Part shown: positions 43,643 through 55,062 of the stretch, piece by piece
Layout: every line of letters starts with the position of its first letter
How positions within the stretch are numbered: position 1 is the first letter of the stretch
Source: JAGOMW01 sp043771825
GTDB lineage: Bacteria > Patescibacteriota > Gracilibacteria > BD1-5 > UBA2023
Assembly (NCBI GenBank): GCA_043771825.1
Contig: JAYVGV010000034.1
Location: 18,683 to 82,682 of the forward strand
Direction of reading: 5' to 3'
Length of the DNA: 64,000 nt
The notes under the pieces: model-generated
Told to the model about the DNA's origin: nothing
The model's input: the letters and a program-made list of their open reading frames with translations, nothing else
Databases searched by the model: none
Program-made: the position numbers and the translations under genes

Positions 43643-46501
43643 TTATTGAGCTGATACATTAGAGTATTCCTCTGTTGTAGCACCATTGTAAGTAAGAGCG
43701 AGGACTTCACCGAGAAGATCTGTAGGATCGACGAAGTTTGAGTCTACGAGAATCTCATATGAGTATGAAGATCCATTCTTACTAATTGTAGGAGGGGTCA
43801 CGAGCATGAGGTTCGCCGCGACACCTGGAACACTACCAGTACCAGTACTATCAGCTACTACAGGACAAGTAGATGCACTTGATCCTTCAGAGCGAAGACA
43901 GTAGACTGCTGTATAGGTAGAGTTGTTCACTGCTACTGGCTTGACACGGACCTTAAGAGCATTAAGGGTGATATCAGACTCAGAAGAGACATTAGTCACC
44001 TTTACGAGGAAGACCTTTGCTGACTTCTTAGAGATAGAGACAGTAGGAGGGATCACACCGACGACGTAGTCAGTCGTAGATACTGAAGCAAGAGTTCCTG
44101 GAGCGAACGTAGCCGAGCTACCAGAAGCCTTATCGACAGTATTGAGAGTGACAGCAAGATCGATACGCTTACCGTGCTCTCCACTACCGAATCCAGTAGT
44201 AGTAGCGACCACCTTGAAGTTACGAGTAGTATCCTTCATGACTTCAGCTGACATACTATCGAAGACGATAGAACCAGAGTTTACAGTCACAGTAGCAGAA
44301 ACTTGAGAGTTAGTAGCGACATCGACGAGCTTGACACTGTTTGAAGAGATGATAGTCGTCCAGTCAGTCACACCACTCATAGAAGCAGCATTTGTGACGG
44401 TGAGCTTGCGAGCTGTGACATTCTCCGCCTCAGCACCTACACCGAATCTTCCGATTTCGATATCAGCACTAGAGTAGACTGTACGAGCAGACATAGGAGC
44501 GACAGTAGCGTTCTTGAGAACGACTGTACCATTCTTCACTGTCACCTTATCACCAGCTTGAGACTTAGTAACAGGTGAGACATTACCATTAGAAACGTTC
44601 TTGACTTGAGCGATAGAGAATGTTCCGACGTAATCCATAGGAACGTTTACTGCATTTGAACGAACATTTGCAACGACACGGATAGTCACAGGAACACCTG
44701 GCTCGACACGGAATCGGTCAGAAGTAGCAGACCAAGTACGATTAGCAGTACCGAGAGTAGTAGCGACGATCTCATAGTCTACACCATTGATATATACCGT
44801 GACTTTATTGTCTGAGAAGTCAGCAAATCCACTTGCAGAACCTGTAGTAAGAGCGAATGTATAGTTTGATACATCGAATGAAGCATCAGACGTTACAGTA
44901 GCTTTGTAGAGATCTACTGAAGTACCAGGAGCGACAGTACGAGTACCTGTAGAGCTCTTAGTAATAGTAAGATCAACTGCGGAAAGAAAAAGTATAGCTG
45001 TAGGTGAAGGGTTTGCACCATTTACAGTCATAGCATATCCTGTAGTCTTCTCAGTACCAGAGACATCTGTACTTGCATCGACACGGAATGTCGTTTGAGA
45101 AGAAGCTCCTACGTAGACGATATCACTACGAAGTTCGATAGAAGCCTGCTCACCAGAGAGACGAGAGATATTAAGACCTGTTACCATGACTTTATCAGTC
45201 GTGACTGATACAGATCCGACCTTAGTACCGTTGAAGTACGCAGATACATTTGAGAGTACCTTTGTATAGTCTTCACCAGTTCCCTTTGTGAGGGTGAATC
45301 CAGCGATAGTACCTTCCTTTCCAGGAGTGAGCTTCACTGTAACAAAGAGTTGGTTTGACTTACCAGAAGTTACAGATGAAGTAGTGATACTATCAAGTGT
45401 AAGAGATGCAACTGAGTAAGAAGTAGTGTTGAGAAGTCCGAGAGTCACTGGAGTTCCAGAGACAGTCGCACCATTAAGAGCATTTACTGTAGTAACTGCA
45501 AATTGGTGTTGGCTGTTTGAAGCACCATTGAGACTTACGAGGACATCGAGCATTACAGAAGTACCTGCCTTAAGGACAAGTGCGTTTGTAAGCTTGAGAG
45601 TAGCAGCCTGAGATGAAGTACTGAGAGTACGAGAGTCTGATACATTTGTACCATTCTGAGCAAGTACTACTGCAGAGATATCAGCGACTGGTCCAAGACC
45701 TGAACGAGTAACGACGACTGAAGAGACAGTCACATCAGCAGCACCAGCAGTGAGCTTCACTGTACCTATCTTCACTGAAGAAGCGTTCATAGGAACGTAC
45801 TGAGCCATAGCCTGTCCTTCGAGAGCGACAGTGAGAGCACCAGCAACTACTACACCAGTACCAGTAGTACCAGTTCCAGTAGGAGGGACGACTGGAGGAG
45901 GAGTAGGATCTACATCAAGACCAGCACATACGACAGCGACCTTGAATGCTTCACCACGAGTGGATGATGCATTTGGACGGAAGTACATATTAGAAGAGAT
46001 ACATCCGATCTCATTTGCACGGTTTACATATCCGCGAAGGTCACCAAGACCGTCGAGATCCATGTATCCAGCATCGACATCAGAACCAGTTTCACCAAGT
46101 GATCCGAGGATCATCTTGACCATTTCAGCACGAGTGATATTAGCAGAAGGACGGAAAGTCGCAGATGCTGTAGATACGACACCTGCATCAGCAAGAGCCT
46201 CTACATAACCACAAAGATCTCCGAGACGAGCGCCGACATCACTATAGACATCACCAGAACAAGCCGTAGCCTCGATACCACCGAGATTAGCGACCACCTT
46301 TGCGATTTCCGCGCGGGTAATATTGTTGCCGAGACGGTATCCAGCTTCAGTAGTCTGAGCTGAGATAACGCTGTTATCAGCAAGAACTTCAGCATAGGTA
46401 AGAAACTCAGAAGCAGCAGAAACAAGTGAAGCACTTGTAGAAACTGCGACGAGAGTCGCTACACCCATAGCAGAAGTAAGCTTCGTAAGGAAGTTACTCA
46501 T
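43643..46501 (-). CDS. S-layer protein with three SLH domains
   Basis: A 952-aa surface protein. Start set at 46501 (MSNFLTKLTSAMGVATLV), giving a normal signal peptide cleaved after about residue 29; the open frame upstream is the leader. Three SLH-type repeats follow (about 30-200), each with 'ITRAE' or 'STRGE' and a 'GYV' element. These anchor to cell-wall polymer. A Pro/Thr/Gly linker (PTPPPVVPPTGTGTTGTG) leads to about 720 residues of Thr/Ser/Val-rich beta sandwich repeats. It has no UGA codon in 953, and strong codon bias, suggesting very high expression. Its hairpin-rich leader and strong terminator agree. Confidence 0.9.
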   Translation of the reverse strand: MSNFLTKLTSAMGVATLVAVSTSASLVSAASEFLTYAEVLADNSVISAQTTEAGYRLGNNITRAEIAKVVANLGGIEATACSGDVYSDVGARLGDLCGYVEALADAGVVSTASATFRPSANITRAEMVKMILGSLGETGSDVDAGYMDLDGLGDLRGYVNRANEIGCISSNMYFRPNASSTRGEAFKVAVVCAGLDVDPTPPPVVPPTGTGTTGTGVVVAGALTVALEGQAMAQYVPMNASSVKIGTVKLTAGAADVTVSSVVVTRSGLGPVADISAVVLAQNGTNVSDSRTLSTSSQAATLKLTNALVLKAGTSVMLDVLVSLNGASNSQHQFAVTTVNALNGATVSGTPVTLGLLNTTSYSVASLTLDSITTSSVTSGKSNQLFVTVKLTPGKEGTIAGFTLTKGTGEDYTKVLSNVSAYFNGTKVGSVSVTTDKVMVTGLNISRLSGEQASIELRSDIVYVGASSQTTFRVDASTDVSGTEKTTGYAMTVNGANPSPTAILFLSAVDLTITKSSTGTRTVAPGTSVDLYKATVTSDASFDVSNYTFALTTGSASGFADFSDNKVTVYINGVDYEIVATTLGTANRTWSATSDRFRVEPGVPVTIRVVANVRSNAVNVPMDYVGTFSIAQVKNVSNGNVSPVTKSQAGDKVTVKNGTVVLKNATVAPMSARTVYSSADIEIGRFGVGAEAENVTARKLTVTNAASMSGVTDWTTIISSNSVKLVDVATNSQVSATVTVNSGSIVFDSMSAEVMKDTTRNFKVVATTTGFGSGEHGKRIDLAVTLNTVDKASGSSATFAPGTLASVSTTDYVVGVIPPTVSISKKSAKVFLVKVTNVSSESDITLNALKVRVKPVAVNNSTYTAVYCLRSEGSSASTCPVVADSTGTGSVPGVAANLMLVTPPTISKNGSSYSYEILVDSNFVDPTDLLGEVLALTYNGATTEEYSNVSAQ

Positions 46502-46735
46502 AAATATATATGGGTAAAAAAGTAAAAAATGCGGATATCTCCGCGGGCGGGGACCATTTTGACGATCATGGTCAGTGATCATCGGGTGATAACTTCTGGT
46601 CAGGAAGTTACCGCCTTTCTCACTTGCGTGAGAGAGGTTAAAGCTTTAACCTCAAGTTATTTGCATAACGAGAGGAAAGAGGGGGTGATAGATCTAAAAA
46701 TTAGATATTTAAAAAATGAATATTTCTAGAAAAAT
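46502..46735 (-). promoter_or_regulatory. structured 5' leader of the S-layer mRNA
   Basis: The region upstream of the S-layer gene contains four successive hairpins: a perfect 20-nt palindrome GAGGTTAAAGCTTTAACCTC (46634-46653), TCTCAC/GTGAGA (about 46617-46633), AACTTC/GAAGTT (about 46590-46612) and GATCA/TGATC (about 46565-46583). Such leaders stabilise abundant S-layer mRNAs in other bacteria. I found no convincing -35/-10 pair. Confidence 0.6.
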
Positions 46736-47236
46736 GTTTGGAATCATCGCAATGATTTCTTTGATTTGTAGAACTTTATATACGAATATAAAAATCACAC
46801 TCTCTCTCCTCTCCTCATACAGTGATCTTAATAAGGTGACCAAAGCAATAGGAAAATGATGTTAAAGAACATCCGCAAAGACGATCGTCCTGCAAAATAC
46901 ACGAGTAATAATATGAAAACAAGGACTTAAAGTCAAATGAAAGTGCACCCTCTTCACGATATTTTCACAACAAAAAATACTCGTAAGAGGATAAATACAA
47001 TATGCAAGTATAAAGTTTTCTATTGTAGAAAAGGGAAATGAGGAAAATCGAGAAAAATAAATTCCTTTTTCACAAAAAACTCCTACAATGAGTCTGTCAT
47101 TCGGAAAAAGCAGTATATATAGACCATCCCAGAGGAAAATACACACGAATCCCAACTATACACCCAAAAAATCATCGTCTCCTCATCGGGCTTCTCTCCG
47201 AATGCTGGTTTCTGTTCCTTCAATAACTTTAGATAT
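46736..47236. other. 500-bp intergenic region before rny
   Basis: AT-rich. A 97-aa frame on the minus strand (46862-47155) is open but has no family, start signal or UGA pattern to support it. The S-layer and rny promoters must lie here. Confidence 0.5.
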
Positions 47237-48751
47237 ATGTCTATAAATGTTCTCATAAGTCTCATCCTTGGATGAGTATTTGGTGGTGGTATGATATACT
47301 TCCTCCAGGGTCGAAAAAATACCGAAGTCGCATCTGCACTAGTCAAAGCGGCAGAAGAAAAAGCAAAAATGATCGTCTCTCTCGCTGAAGAAACTCGCAG
47401 TCACACAAAGCGTGAAGTAGAAGAAGCAAAAAATGATCTGAAAGATCGAAAAGATCAGATCGTCCAGAGCGAAGAACGTCTCATGGAAAAAGAGAAACGT
47501 ATCGATATAAAATCTGAAGAAATCGATCTAAAAAAGGATATTCTTGGACAGAAAGAAAAGGAACTTGAGGGGAAGCTCGAAGATGCAGATACAAAATCAC
47601 GGGAGCTCGAAGGGAAGCTCGAAGAAATGGCAAAACTCTCACAAGAAGACGCCAAAGATATGCTCATGAAGTATACCGAAGAGCGCTATGAGAAAGATAT
47701 ACTCGGGCTTCTAGAAAAGAAGAAAAGAGAGCTCAAATCCCGAGAAGCCGATGTTGCTCGTGAGATCATCATCAAGAGTATACAACAATATGCCTGAGAA
47801 GTCTGTGGCGAGACTACTCAGACCCTCGTGACCCTCGAAAGTGATGATCTCAAGGGTAAGCTTATAGGAAAGGAGGGGCGTAATATCATCGCATTTGAGA
47901 AGGCAACGGGGGTCTCACTTATCATTGATGATGCTCCTGATACCGTATTTCTCTCAAGTTTCGACCTTTTTCGTCGCTATATCGCGAAGAAATCTCTCGA
48001 AGATCTCATAGAAGATAAGCGTATCCAGCCCGCTCGTATCGAAGAAATCGTCGAAAAAAATCAACAAGAAGCCGATAAGCTCATCACTGACCTCGGAAGA
48101 AAGACTGTAGAAGAGATGGGGATCATAGGTATACCTGATGAGATCATGCCACTTATCGGGAAATTCCGATTTCGTACCAGCTATGGTCAGAATATCCTCA
48201 TGCACTCAAAGGAAGTCGCCTATATCGCTGAAGCAATAGCAAAACTCATCGGTGCTGATCCAGTACTCGCACTGAAGTGAGGACTTCTCCATGATCTCGG
48301 AAAAGCCATGGATCACGATATCGAGGGGACTCATCCTGAGATCGGTGGGCGTATCGCACGAAAATATGGTCTCGATGAAAAGATCGTGAATATCATCGAG
48401 GGTCACCATGATGATGTCCCTCAGATCTGTATCGAGACCAAGATCGTCCAGATTGCAGATGCCATATCTGCAGTCCGCCCAGGAGCACGCCGTATGAATG
48501 TAGAAGACTATATCAAGCGTATCCAAGAGATGGAGAATATCGCTATGGGATTCCCCGGGGTCAGTAAAGCCTATGCACTCTCCGCAGGACGAGAGATACG
48601 AGTATTCGTCGATGCTGATACTATGAGCGATCTCAACGCGAGCAAAGTGGCTCAGGAGATCGCATCTCAAATAGAAGCCAACTGTAACTATCCTTGAGAG
48701 ATCAAGGTGATCGTATTCCGAGAAAAACGTATTATAGAATACGCGAAATAG
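47237..48751 (+). CDS. rny: ribonuclease Y
   Basis: A 504-aa membrane-bound endoribonuclease that starts mRNA decay. N-terminal membrane helix (VLISLILGGVFGGGMIYFLQ), a long Lys/Glu coiled coil (about 30-180), a KH domain with 'GKLIGKEGRNIIAFEKATGV', and an HD domain with 'LLHDLGKAMDHDIEGTHPEI'. The C terminus 'NYPGEIKVIVFREKR' is canonical. UGA codes the Gly of YPG, of 'KGGLLHD' and in the membrane segment. The true start lies 18 codons before the standard-code ORF. Confidence 0.96.
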
Positions 48752-48787
48752 ACATATACGTATCATTTTAGTATTTAAGCTCGCTTC

Positions 48788-49585
48788 ATGTATCCTACTT
48801 TCGAATTACTCGCTGTAAGATTTTATACTTTTGGGATTATCATAGCCTGCACGTGGCTTTTGTTTTTCGTGCTACTCCATCGTTTTTCACTTCAGAAGGG
48901 GATACTCCGTCCAATATTTTCTGATATTTTCACATTCACCCTTTCGATATTCTTTTTTTCACGCATATTCCATATCATGAGAGATTGGCTCGATGAGAAG
49001 TTCATCCTTATTGAACTCTTCGATGGAAAAATAGTAGAGTTTTTGAAACTGTTTTTTATCCCACAAAACTATCTTTTTTCGCTTTTTGGTGCGATCGTAG
49101 GTTTTATACTTATCTTCACCATCAAGACTCATGCGATGAGGAAAGAGCGTGGTCGCTACTTCGATGCTATCATGCTCGCATTTCTCTTTTCTTGTCTCCT
49201 TTGATACTTCGGATCTCTGCTCGGTGGACAAGTCTATGGTATATCATTTTCTTCGCCTATTTCCATCACCTACAATCATATCGATACTATCGTGAAGGAT
49301 AGGGCTCCTCTCTTTCCTCTCGCATTTTTTTATATCATCATCATTAGTGGTATTCTCTTTGGAATACGGCGATTTTCTTCGAAAAAAATCCTTCCCGATG
49401 GTCTTATAGGATATATAAGCATCGGGGCATTCTCACTTATGATTTTTCTCGGGGAATTCCTCGATGGTGCACGAGAAGATATCTTCTATGATTTCTTCTC
49501 CCTGAGTCTCAATCAGCTGTGAGCTCTCCTTGGACTCATTTTTGCTATACTATGACTTCTTCGTCTCATACAAAAAAGGATATAA
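48788..49585 (+). CDS. lgt: prolipoprotein diacylglyceryl transferase-like membrane protein
   Basis: A 265-aa polytopic membrane protein with about seven helices. Lgt-like points: N-terminal 'LLAVRFYTFGIIIACTWLL', a central 'LLGYFGSLLGGQVYG' where Lgt has its conserved Gly/Arg/Asn signature, and 'PLFPLAFFYIIIISG' where Lgt has the P-x-x-x-Y-E helix. The usual RxGN(F)xN signature is degraded here, so this is a divergent Lgt or a relative. It lies 36 nt after rny and its end overlaps comEC by 34 nt. Confidence 0.55.
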
Positions 49586-51084
49586 TAAGAGCTCGTGGGC
49601 TCTTCCTTCTATTTTGTGGAGCTTTCATCCTCGGAGATATCCTCGGTTGCCAGAGAGATATACTGAATATGTGTCTCTTGGTAGGATTCACTTTCATGAT
49701 ACTCATAGTAAAGAGAAGAGTCTATTCCCCTATTCTTCTGTCTCTTCTTCTCGGGGTCAGCCTCGGATTTTCTCTCGGACAATCTGCGAGCATCGAGCAA
49801 ATGACAAAGTACGATGAACTACGTGAGATGACGCAAGGGTTCACTCTAAAGTGAAAGACGGAAGGAACGATAGAAAAACTCCTGTTTCAGAAGGAACGTA
49901 CGAAAGTCTATCTTCTATCGATCGACAGCTTCGACAAGATCGACAGCTTCGCCAATAGTGGCAGTAGACTACTCCCAAAAAGAAAATATACGACTTCTCT
50001 CTTTGTCGAAGTTCCCTCCAATCTGACTCTCAGAAGTGGAGATCGGATAGGATTCTCTGGGAAAATCGAGAAAAATATCACCTTTCCTCTGCATGATTTT
50101 TCTCGATATGCATACTTTCATGGATGATTTGGGACGATCTTCGTACCGAGTTTTCACAAAATATCTTGAGTATCAGTCTGAGTGATCGAAAAAATCCAGG
50201 GATCATGGGGTCATATTTTTGAGTCATACTTCCCGAGAGATATCGCAGGGACACTCCTCGGGATGACGATAGGATCGATAGATCTCCTCTCACGTGAAAC
50301 CAAAGAGGCATTCATCGCAACAGGTATGTCTCATATACTCGTCGTAAGTGGATCCAATATCGCTTTTCTTATCATCCTTCTTACTTTTTTTCTGAAGTAT
50401 CTCCCTTTTAGAAAGTACTTTCGCTTGAGCATCATTCTCTCGTTTCTCCTATTTTATGGTACACTAGTAGGATGGGATGTGTCAGTGGTACGAGCGACCC
50501 TCATGGGCATACTCTCCTATATAATCGTAGAATACGGAGGTAAGTGATCGAGTCGAGCATCTCTGGCACTTGCTTGTGTGGTACTGACATTCTTCCATCC
50601 TCTTGCACCCCTCTATGATGCATGATTTTGACTCTCATTTGCAGCGACATTTGGGATACTCGTCTTTCATACACAAGTAGAGCAATGGTGCAGGAAATAT
50701 CGACTGCCACACACTCTCATATCGATACTCTCCGTCAGTATCTGAGCTATGCTCGGAAGTCTTCCTCTGATTATCTACCACTTTGAGCGTATTCCTGTCT
50801 CATCACTTCTTGCGAACATCCTGATCTGAGGGATTCTTGGTTGGATACTTTTTTCGAGTATACTTTTTGTAGGAATTACATGGGTATCTCATACTCTTGC
50901 GGTCATGGTTGGATATTTTGTATATATCCCGACCAAATTCATCCTCCTTCTTTCATGATTCTTCCAAAATGGATGGATAATATCTATCCCGTCATCTCTT
51001 GCTCCTGGGATCACCGTATTTCTTCTCGGGATATTTATTTTTATTTTTTTAGAAGCTCCTCCGAATAAAGAGGGAAAACTCTAA
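49552..51084 (+). CDS. comEC: competence DNA channel ComEC/Rec2
   Basis: A 510-aa membrane protein with the competence domain signature 'FIATGMSHILVVSGSNIAFL' and 'VVRATLMGILSYIIVEYGGK'. An N-terminal OB-like soluble domain (residues 95-200) precedes it. ComEC imports single-stranded DNA during transformation. The C-terminal metallo-beta-lactamase domain of long ComEC forms is missing. About a dozen UGA-Gly codons. Starts inside the lgt-like gene (34-nt overlap), so translation is coupled. ComF at 59065 is a second competence gene in the window. Confidence 0.88.
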
Positions 51085-51818
51085 GGATTTCCCATTCCAA
51101 AAAAATCGTTTGTATTTATTGGTGATGGTTTCCTGAGATCTTCATCTGCAGTATCGAGAAAGGTGCGTATGACTTTCTCGTATTCAGAGATGATAAAGAA
51201 TGCATATGTTTCTGATTTTTTTGCTTCTATACTGACATTCGAGGTGCGCAGGAAGAAGGAGAAAAAGAGACTCACAGATTTCTCTGCGACACTTCGCATC
51301 AGTCAGGAGAAGAGGTCAAGAGTTTTTTGGTGTAGGATCACCGAACTCTCATTCTGGGAGAGGAATTCCTGTGCAGAACTCATCCAAAGGGTCACCCAAT
51401 TACGTATCGAAGTATCGAGGCGATCATCATGGAATTCATGTACATTATCATAATGATGAATCTTTGTATAGAGGTCTACTGGGATATTTTTACCAAGCTT
51501 GAGAAAAAGATAGTGGGCTGCCTCAGGATATATGAGTGCTATGATGACGATGATAAATCTCGATGGGTAGCTACTCTGGAGGAGGAGTACGACGCTCGGG
51601 ATGAGCTCTTCATAGAGAGGATTCTTGATAAATCGTGAGAGTATGAGGAAGAGATCATCATTGTCTTGTTTTGCTTTTTTTTCATCTTTTTGTGTTTTTT
51701 GGAGCTGTGATTGAGCTCTACGAGAAGATTCTTTTTGTTTTTCACTTTTCTCACTCGGGGCTTCCGAAGAAGTCCCTCATATTTCATTCCCATCGAGACT
51801 GAGATCATCGAGAGACAT
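51081..51818 (-). CDS. unknown protein with charged N-terminal coil
   Basis: A 245-aa protein with only two UGA codons. Residues 15-55 are very polar (Ser/Lys/Glu/Gln); the remainder is helical with hydrophobic stretches around 75-100 (IPSVVLLLQ, FIIVIIALIYPEAA). No family recognised. It lies 5 nt after glyA stops and overlaps the 3' end of comEC tail-to-tail by 4 nt. Confidence 0.6.
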
Positions 51819-51823
51819 AGGTA

Positions 51824-53113
51824 TTATGCAAGAGGGGATACGAAATTATCTGGTATAGGGAATTTCTTGGCAATTTCTCGGATTTTTTCTCGGATTTCGG
51901 ATTTCTTCTCTGTATTATCTTTCTGTTTCAGAGCCTCTATCATGAGCTCAGCGACTTCTGCACAGTCATCTTCTCTGAGTCATCGCGTCGTGATAGCAGG
52001 CGTCCCGAATCGGATACCAGAAGGATCCATAGGTTTTCGAGTATCACCAGCAATGGAGTTCATATTGAGGGTGATCCCGACTTCATCGAGTACAATCTGC
52101 CCCTCCTTCCCCGATATACCCAGAGAGCTCCATATATCAGCGAGGAGAAGGTGATTCTCTGTCCCTCCTGTGAGAAGTCGGATATGATGATTTTTGAATA
52201 CTTTTTCCATCGCCTTCGCATTGAGGAGTATTTGACGAGAATATGCCTGAAATTCGGGTGTCAGAGCTTCTGCGAATGCTACAGCCTTCGCAGCTATTAT
52301 ATGCATATGCGGACCTCACTGGAGTCCTGGAAATACCGATTTATCGATCTTCTTAGCGATCTCTTCGCTTTCTCGTACGAGGATGAGTCCTCATCGTGGA
52401 CCCCTGAGTGTTTTATGGGTCGTCGAAGTGATAATATCAAATCCATAATGAAATGGATTTTTCACGGCTTTTCCAGCGATAAGTCCGGCAATATGAGCCA
52501 TATCAGCCATAGTATAGGCACCGACTTCACGAGCAATATCGACGAATTTTTGGTAATCGAGCTCTCTCGGATATGCCGAAAACCCTGCGAGGATGATCTT
52601 CGGCTTTGTTTCTATAGCGACACGTCGGAGCTCATCATAGTCTATCTCTCCTGTTTCTGGATCTTTCATCTTATACCGTACAAAATTGAAAATCTTCGAG
52701 ATATATGTCACTGGATGTCCATGAGTGAGATGTCCCCCATGAGAGAGATCCATACCCAATATCGTATCTCCTGGTTCACAAAGAGCAAAGTAGGTAGCGA
52801 TATTCGCTGGAGCTCCTGAGTGTGTCTGGACATTGGCATATTTACAATCAAAAAGTGCGCATGCACGCTCGATGCAGAGCTCTTCGAGAGGATCAGTGAA
52901 GTCTTGTCATCCATAATAACGTTTATGGGGATATCATTCAGAATATTTATTTGTAAACACTGATCCCATAGCCTCATGACAGGCGCGAGAGACATAGTTT
53001 TCTGAAGGGATCAGCTCAAGACCTGAAAATTCTCGGTGTTCTTCTCATCTTATGAGTTCTGCTATTTTCGGATCTTGTCGAGCGATATGGGTGATATCTT
53101 GTGGTGTGCTCAT
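51824..53113 (-). CDS. glyA: serine hydroxymethyltransferase
   Basis: A 429-aa PLP enzyme that interconverts serine and glycine with THF; in this organism glycine is also charged to the UGA-reading tRNA. Motifs: 'SGLELIPSENYVS', 'YPHKRYYGGQDFTDPLEEL', 'ADMAHIAGLIAGK', the PLP-lysine segment 'IITSTTHKTLRGPRGGLILV', and 'SGIRFGTPAITTRGLREDD'. UGA encodes the Gly of GPRG and of TTRG. Promoter-proximal gene of a two-gene unit. Confidence 0.96.
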
Positions 53114-53211
53114 AATAAAAAAGTGAAAAGGTGGGAGTAATAAAAAATATCATCTCTCCTTCCTAGTCGATTCTTGTATTGGGATTATTTTTATAAAACA
53201 TAGGTAAGATA

Positions 53212-54474
53212 TTATTTTGTAAAATCTTTACTTTTCATTTCTTCGATGAGTTTTTCTCGTTCCATATTCGTCGAAAGGAGAGTATTAAGTATGATTTTTG
53301 CATTTTCCATCTGTCTATCATATCGTGCAGTAAAATCTCTATCAAAAAGTGGAATAAGTATATCGGGAGTAATCCCATTATTATCAATATTTTTATCTTC
53401 TGGAGTATACCATTTAGCGATCGTGAGCTTGAGGATGCTTCCATCTTTGAGGATAAATGGCTCTTGTACCGACCCTTTTCCATAGGACTGCTCTCCTATG
53501 ATAATCGCTCTTTTATGGTCTTGAAGGGCTCATGCGACGATCTCTGTAGCAGAAGCTGAGAGATTATTGATGATCATCACAATCGGAATAGTGGTATTAG
53601 TAGAGCTATTGGAATTTGTATAGAACGAGTCAGTTTTTTTGGGGTCGTTCTCTTTTGTCGTGACAGCAAGTGTACGATCTGAGAGGAGAAGGGAAAGTAT
53701 ATCTACTGCAGCATTAAGATATCATCATCCGTTATTGCGAAAATCGAGGACTACTGCCTTTGCTCATGAGGAGGTGAGTTTTTTGAGTGATTTTTGGAAT
53801 TCTTCTGGTGTTCTTTCTCAGAAAAATGCCACCTCAATATATCCAATATCAAGAAAAGCTCAAGTAAACATTCGTTCTTGTGTCGATGGTATATCGATGG
53901 TATCTCTAGTGATTTCAATCAAAGTTGGTGTGACATTCTCTCATCGAATATAGGTGATTTGGACTTTCGATCATTTTGGTCATTTTATCTTTTTTACTGC
54001 TTCGTCTGCTCTCATGCCGAGCATAGAATCATTTTCTACTTTAAGGATTATATCACCATCTTGCAGTCAAGATTTTTTTGCTGGTGAAGTATCAAATACT
54101 TTTCTTATAATAATCCCCTTTATATGCTCATCTATGACTGCCCCTATACCTTCGAAATTTCCATTGAGTACTTCTGAAAATTCTTTTGCTTCTTTTTGTG
54201 GAAAATAACTACTATGTCGATCTCAGAGAGATCCTACTAGTGAAGTTATCATAGCATTTTCTATATCTTCTTTTGATTTTTGTGAAAAATGATAATATTG
54301 ATCTTGTATTGTTTTTTCTACTGATTGGATCTTCTGTGAAGTAAAAATAGAACTTCATGAGAGACTCGTTTGGATTTGATTATCAGTATAGTTTCATACG
54401 GCATTGATACAAAATCATAGTAAAATTCCTACTATGAAAATAATTATTGATATATTTTTCTTTAAAAAAGACAT
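53212..54474 (-). CDS. C-terminal processing protease (S41)
   Basis: A 420-aa membrane-anchored protease. Signal/anchor helix at residues 6-27; 'ITSLVGSLGDRHSSYF' typical of CtpA; a PDZ domain ('GIGAVIDEHIKGIIIRKV', 'LQDGDIILKVEND'); catalytic Ser in 'NNLSASATEIVAGALQDHKR' and Lys in 'IIGEQSYGKGSVQE'. UGA supplies SLG, AGALQ and several more, so most of the gene is invisible in the standard code. It trims or degrades envelope proteins. It stands alone. Confidence 0.9.
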
Positions 54475-54822
54475 ATACTCATTCCCTACAATTAAAAACT
54501 AAAATACGTGTAAATAACTCTCTATTTTTAGTACACCAAACAGTGTAGGAAAATACGATATAAAAACAAGTTAATATGATTGTATTATTCACAATAAAAT
54601 CTTTGTATAGAACATCGCAGTATTCTTTTTCATAGAAAGATTAGTATTCTTTTTCTTTTAGACAAATGTGTAATTATTTTTCTTTTAAAAAACCTCTCCT
54701 CTCTTAGAGAATTCTTCTCAAAATTTTCTAATAAAAAGAGTAAAATTTAATAATTCTAAACTATTGCTTCAGGAACAGAGAAAAAATTTGTAAAAAACCA
54801 AAAAAAATATACAATTTTATAT
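54475..54822. other. AT-rich intergenic region
   Basis: About 350 bp of very AT-rich sequence between divergently transcribed units. It must hold the promoters for the protease and the 54823 operon, but no clear -35/-10 pair stands out. A hairpin CTCTC/GAGA occurs around 54702-54712. Confidence 0.5.
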
Positions 54823-55053
54823 ATGTTTGGTACATCATTTTTTTCATCAAGAAGCGATAAAGAAGTAATCCTAGTAGAAATCATAAGAAAGCTCTCTATT
54901 TCTGAATCGGAAAAGGATTTATATATCCTTTCTTTAGGAATATTAGATGATACAGATTTCGATAATTTTTATCAAAAAATAACATCACAGTTTTATCTAA
55001 AAAATAGGTCCCTACATACAACCATAGAACCACTTACTATGACACTTATTTAG
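54823..55053 (+). CDS. 76-aa protein, unknown
   Basis: A short acidic helical protein (MFGTSFFSSRSDKEVILVEI start), no UGA, ending at TAG. It starts the operon running to uvrA and is followed after 9 nt by the 453-aa gene. No family recognised. Confidence 0.55.
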   Translation: MFGTSFFSSRSDKEVILVEIIRKLSISESEKDLYILSLGILDDTDFDNFYQKITSQFYLKNRSLHTTIEPLTMTLI

Positions 55054-55062
55054 TATATTTCT

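Noticed and set aside
46862..47155. 97-aa minus-strand ORF between the S-layer gene and rny
   Set aside because: Cys/Phe-rich composition unlike neighbours, no recognisable motif, no operon context.
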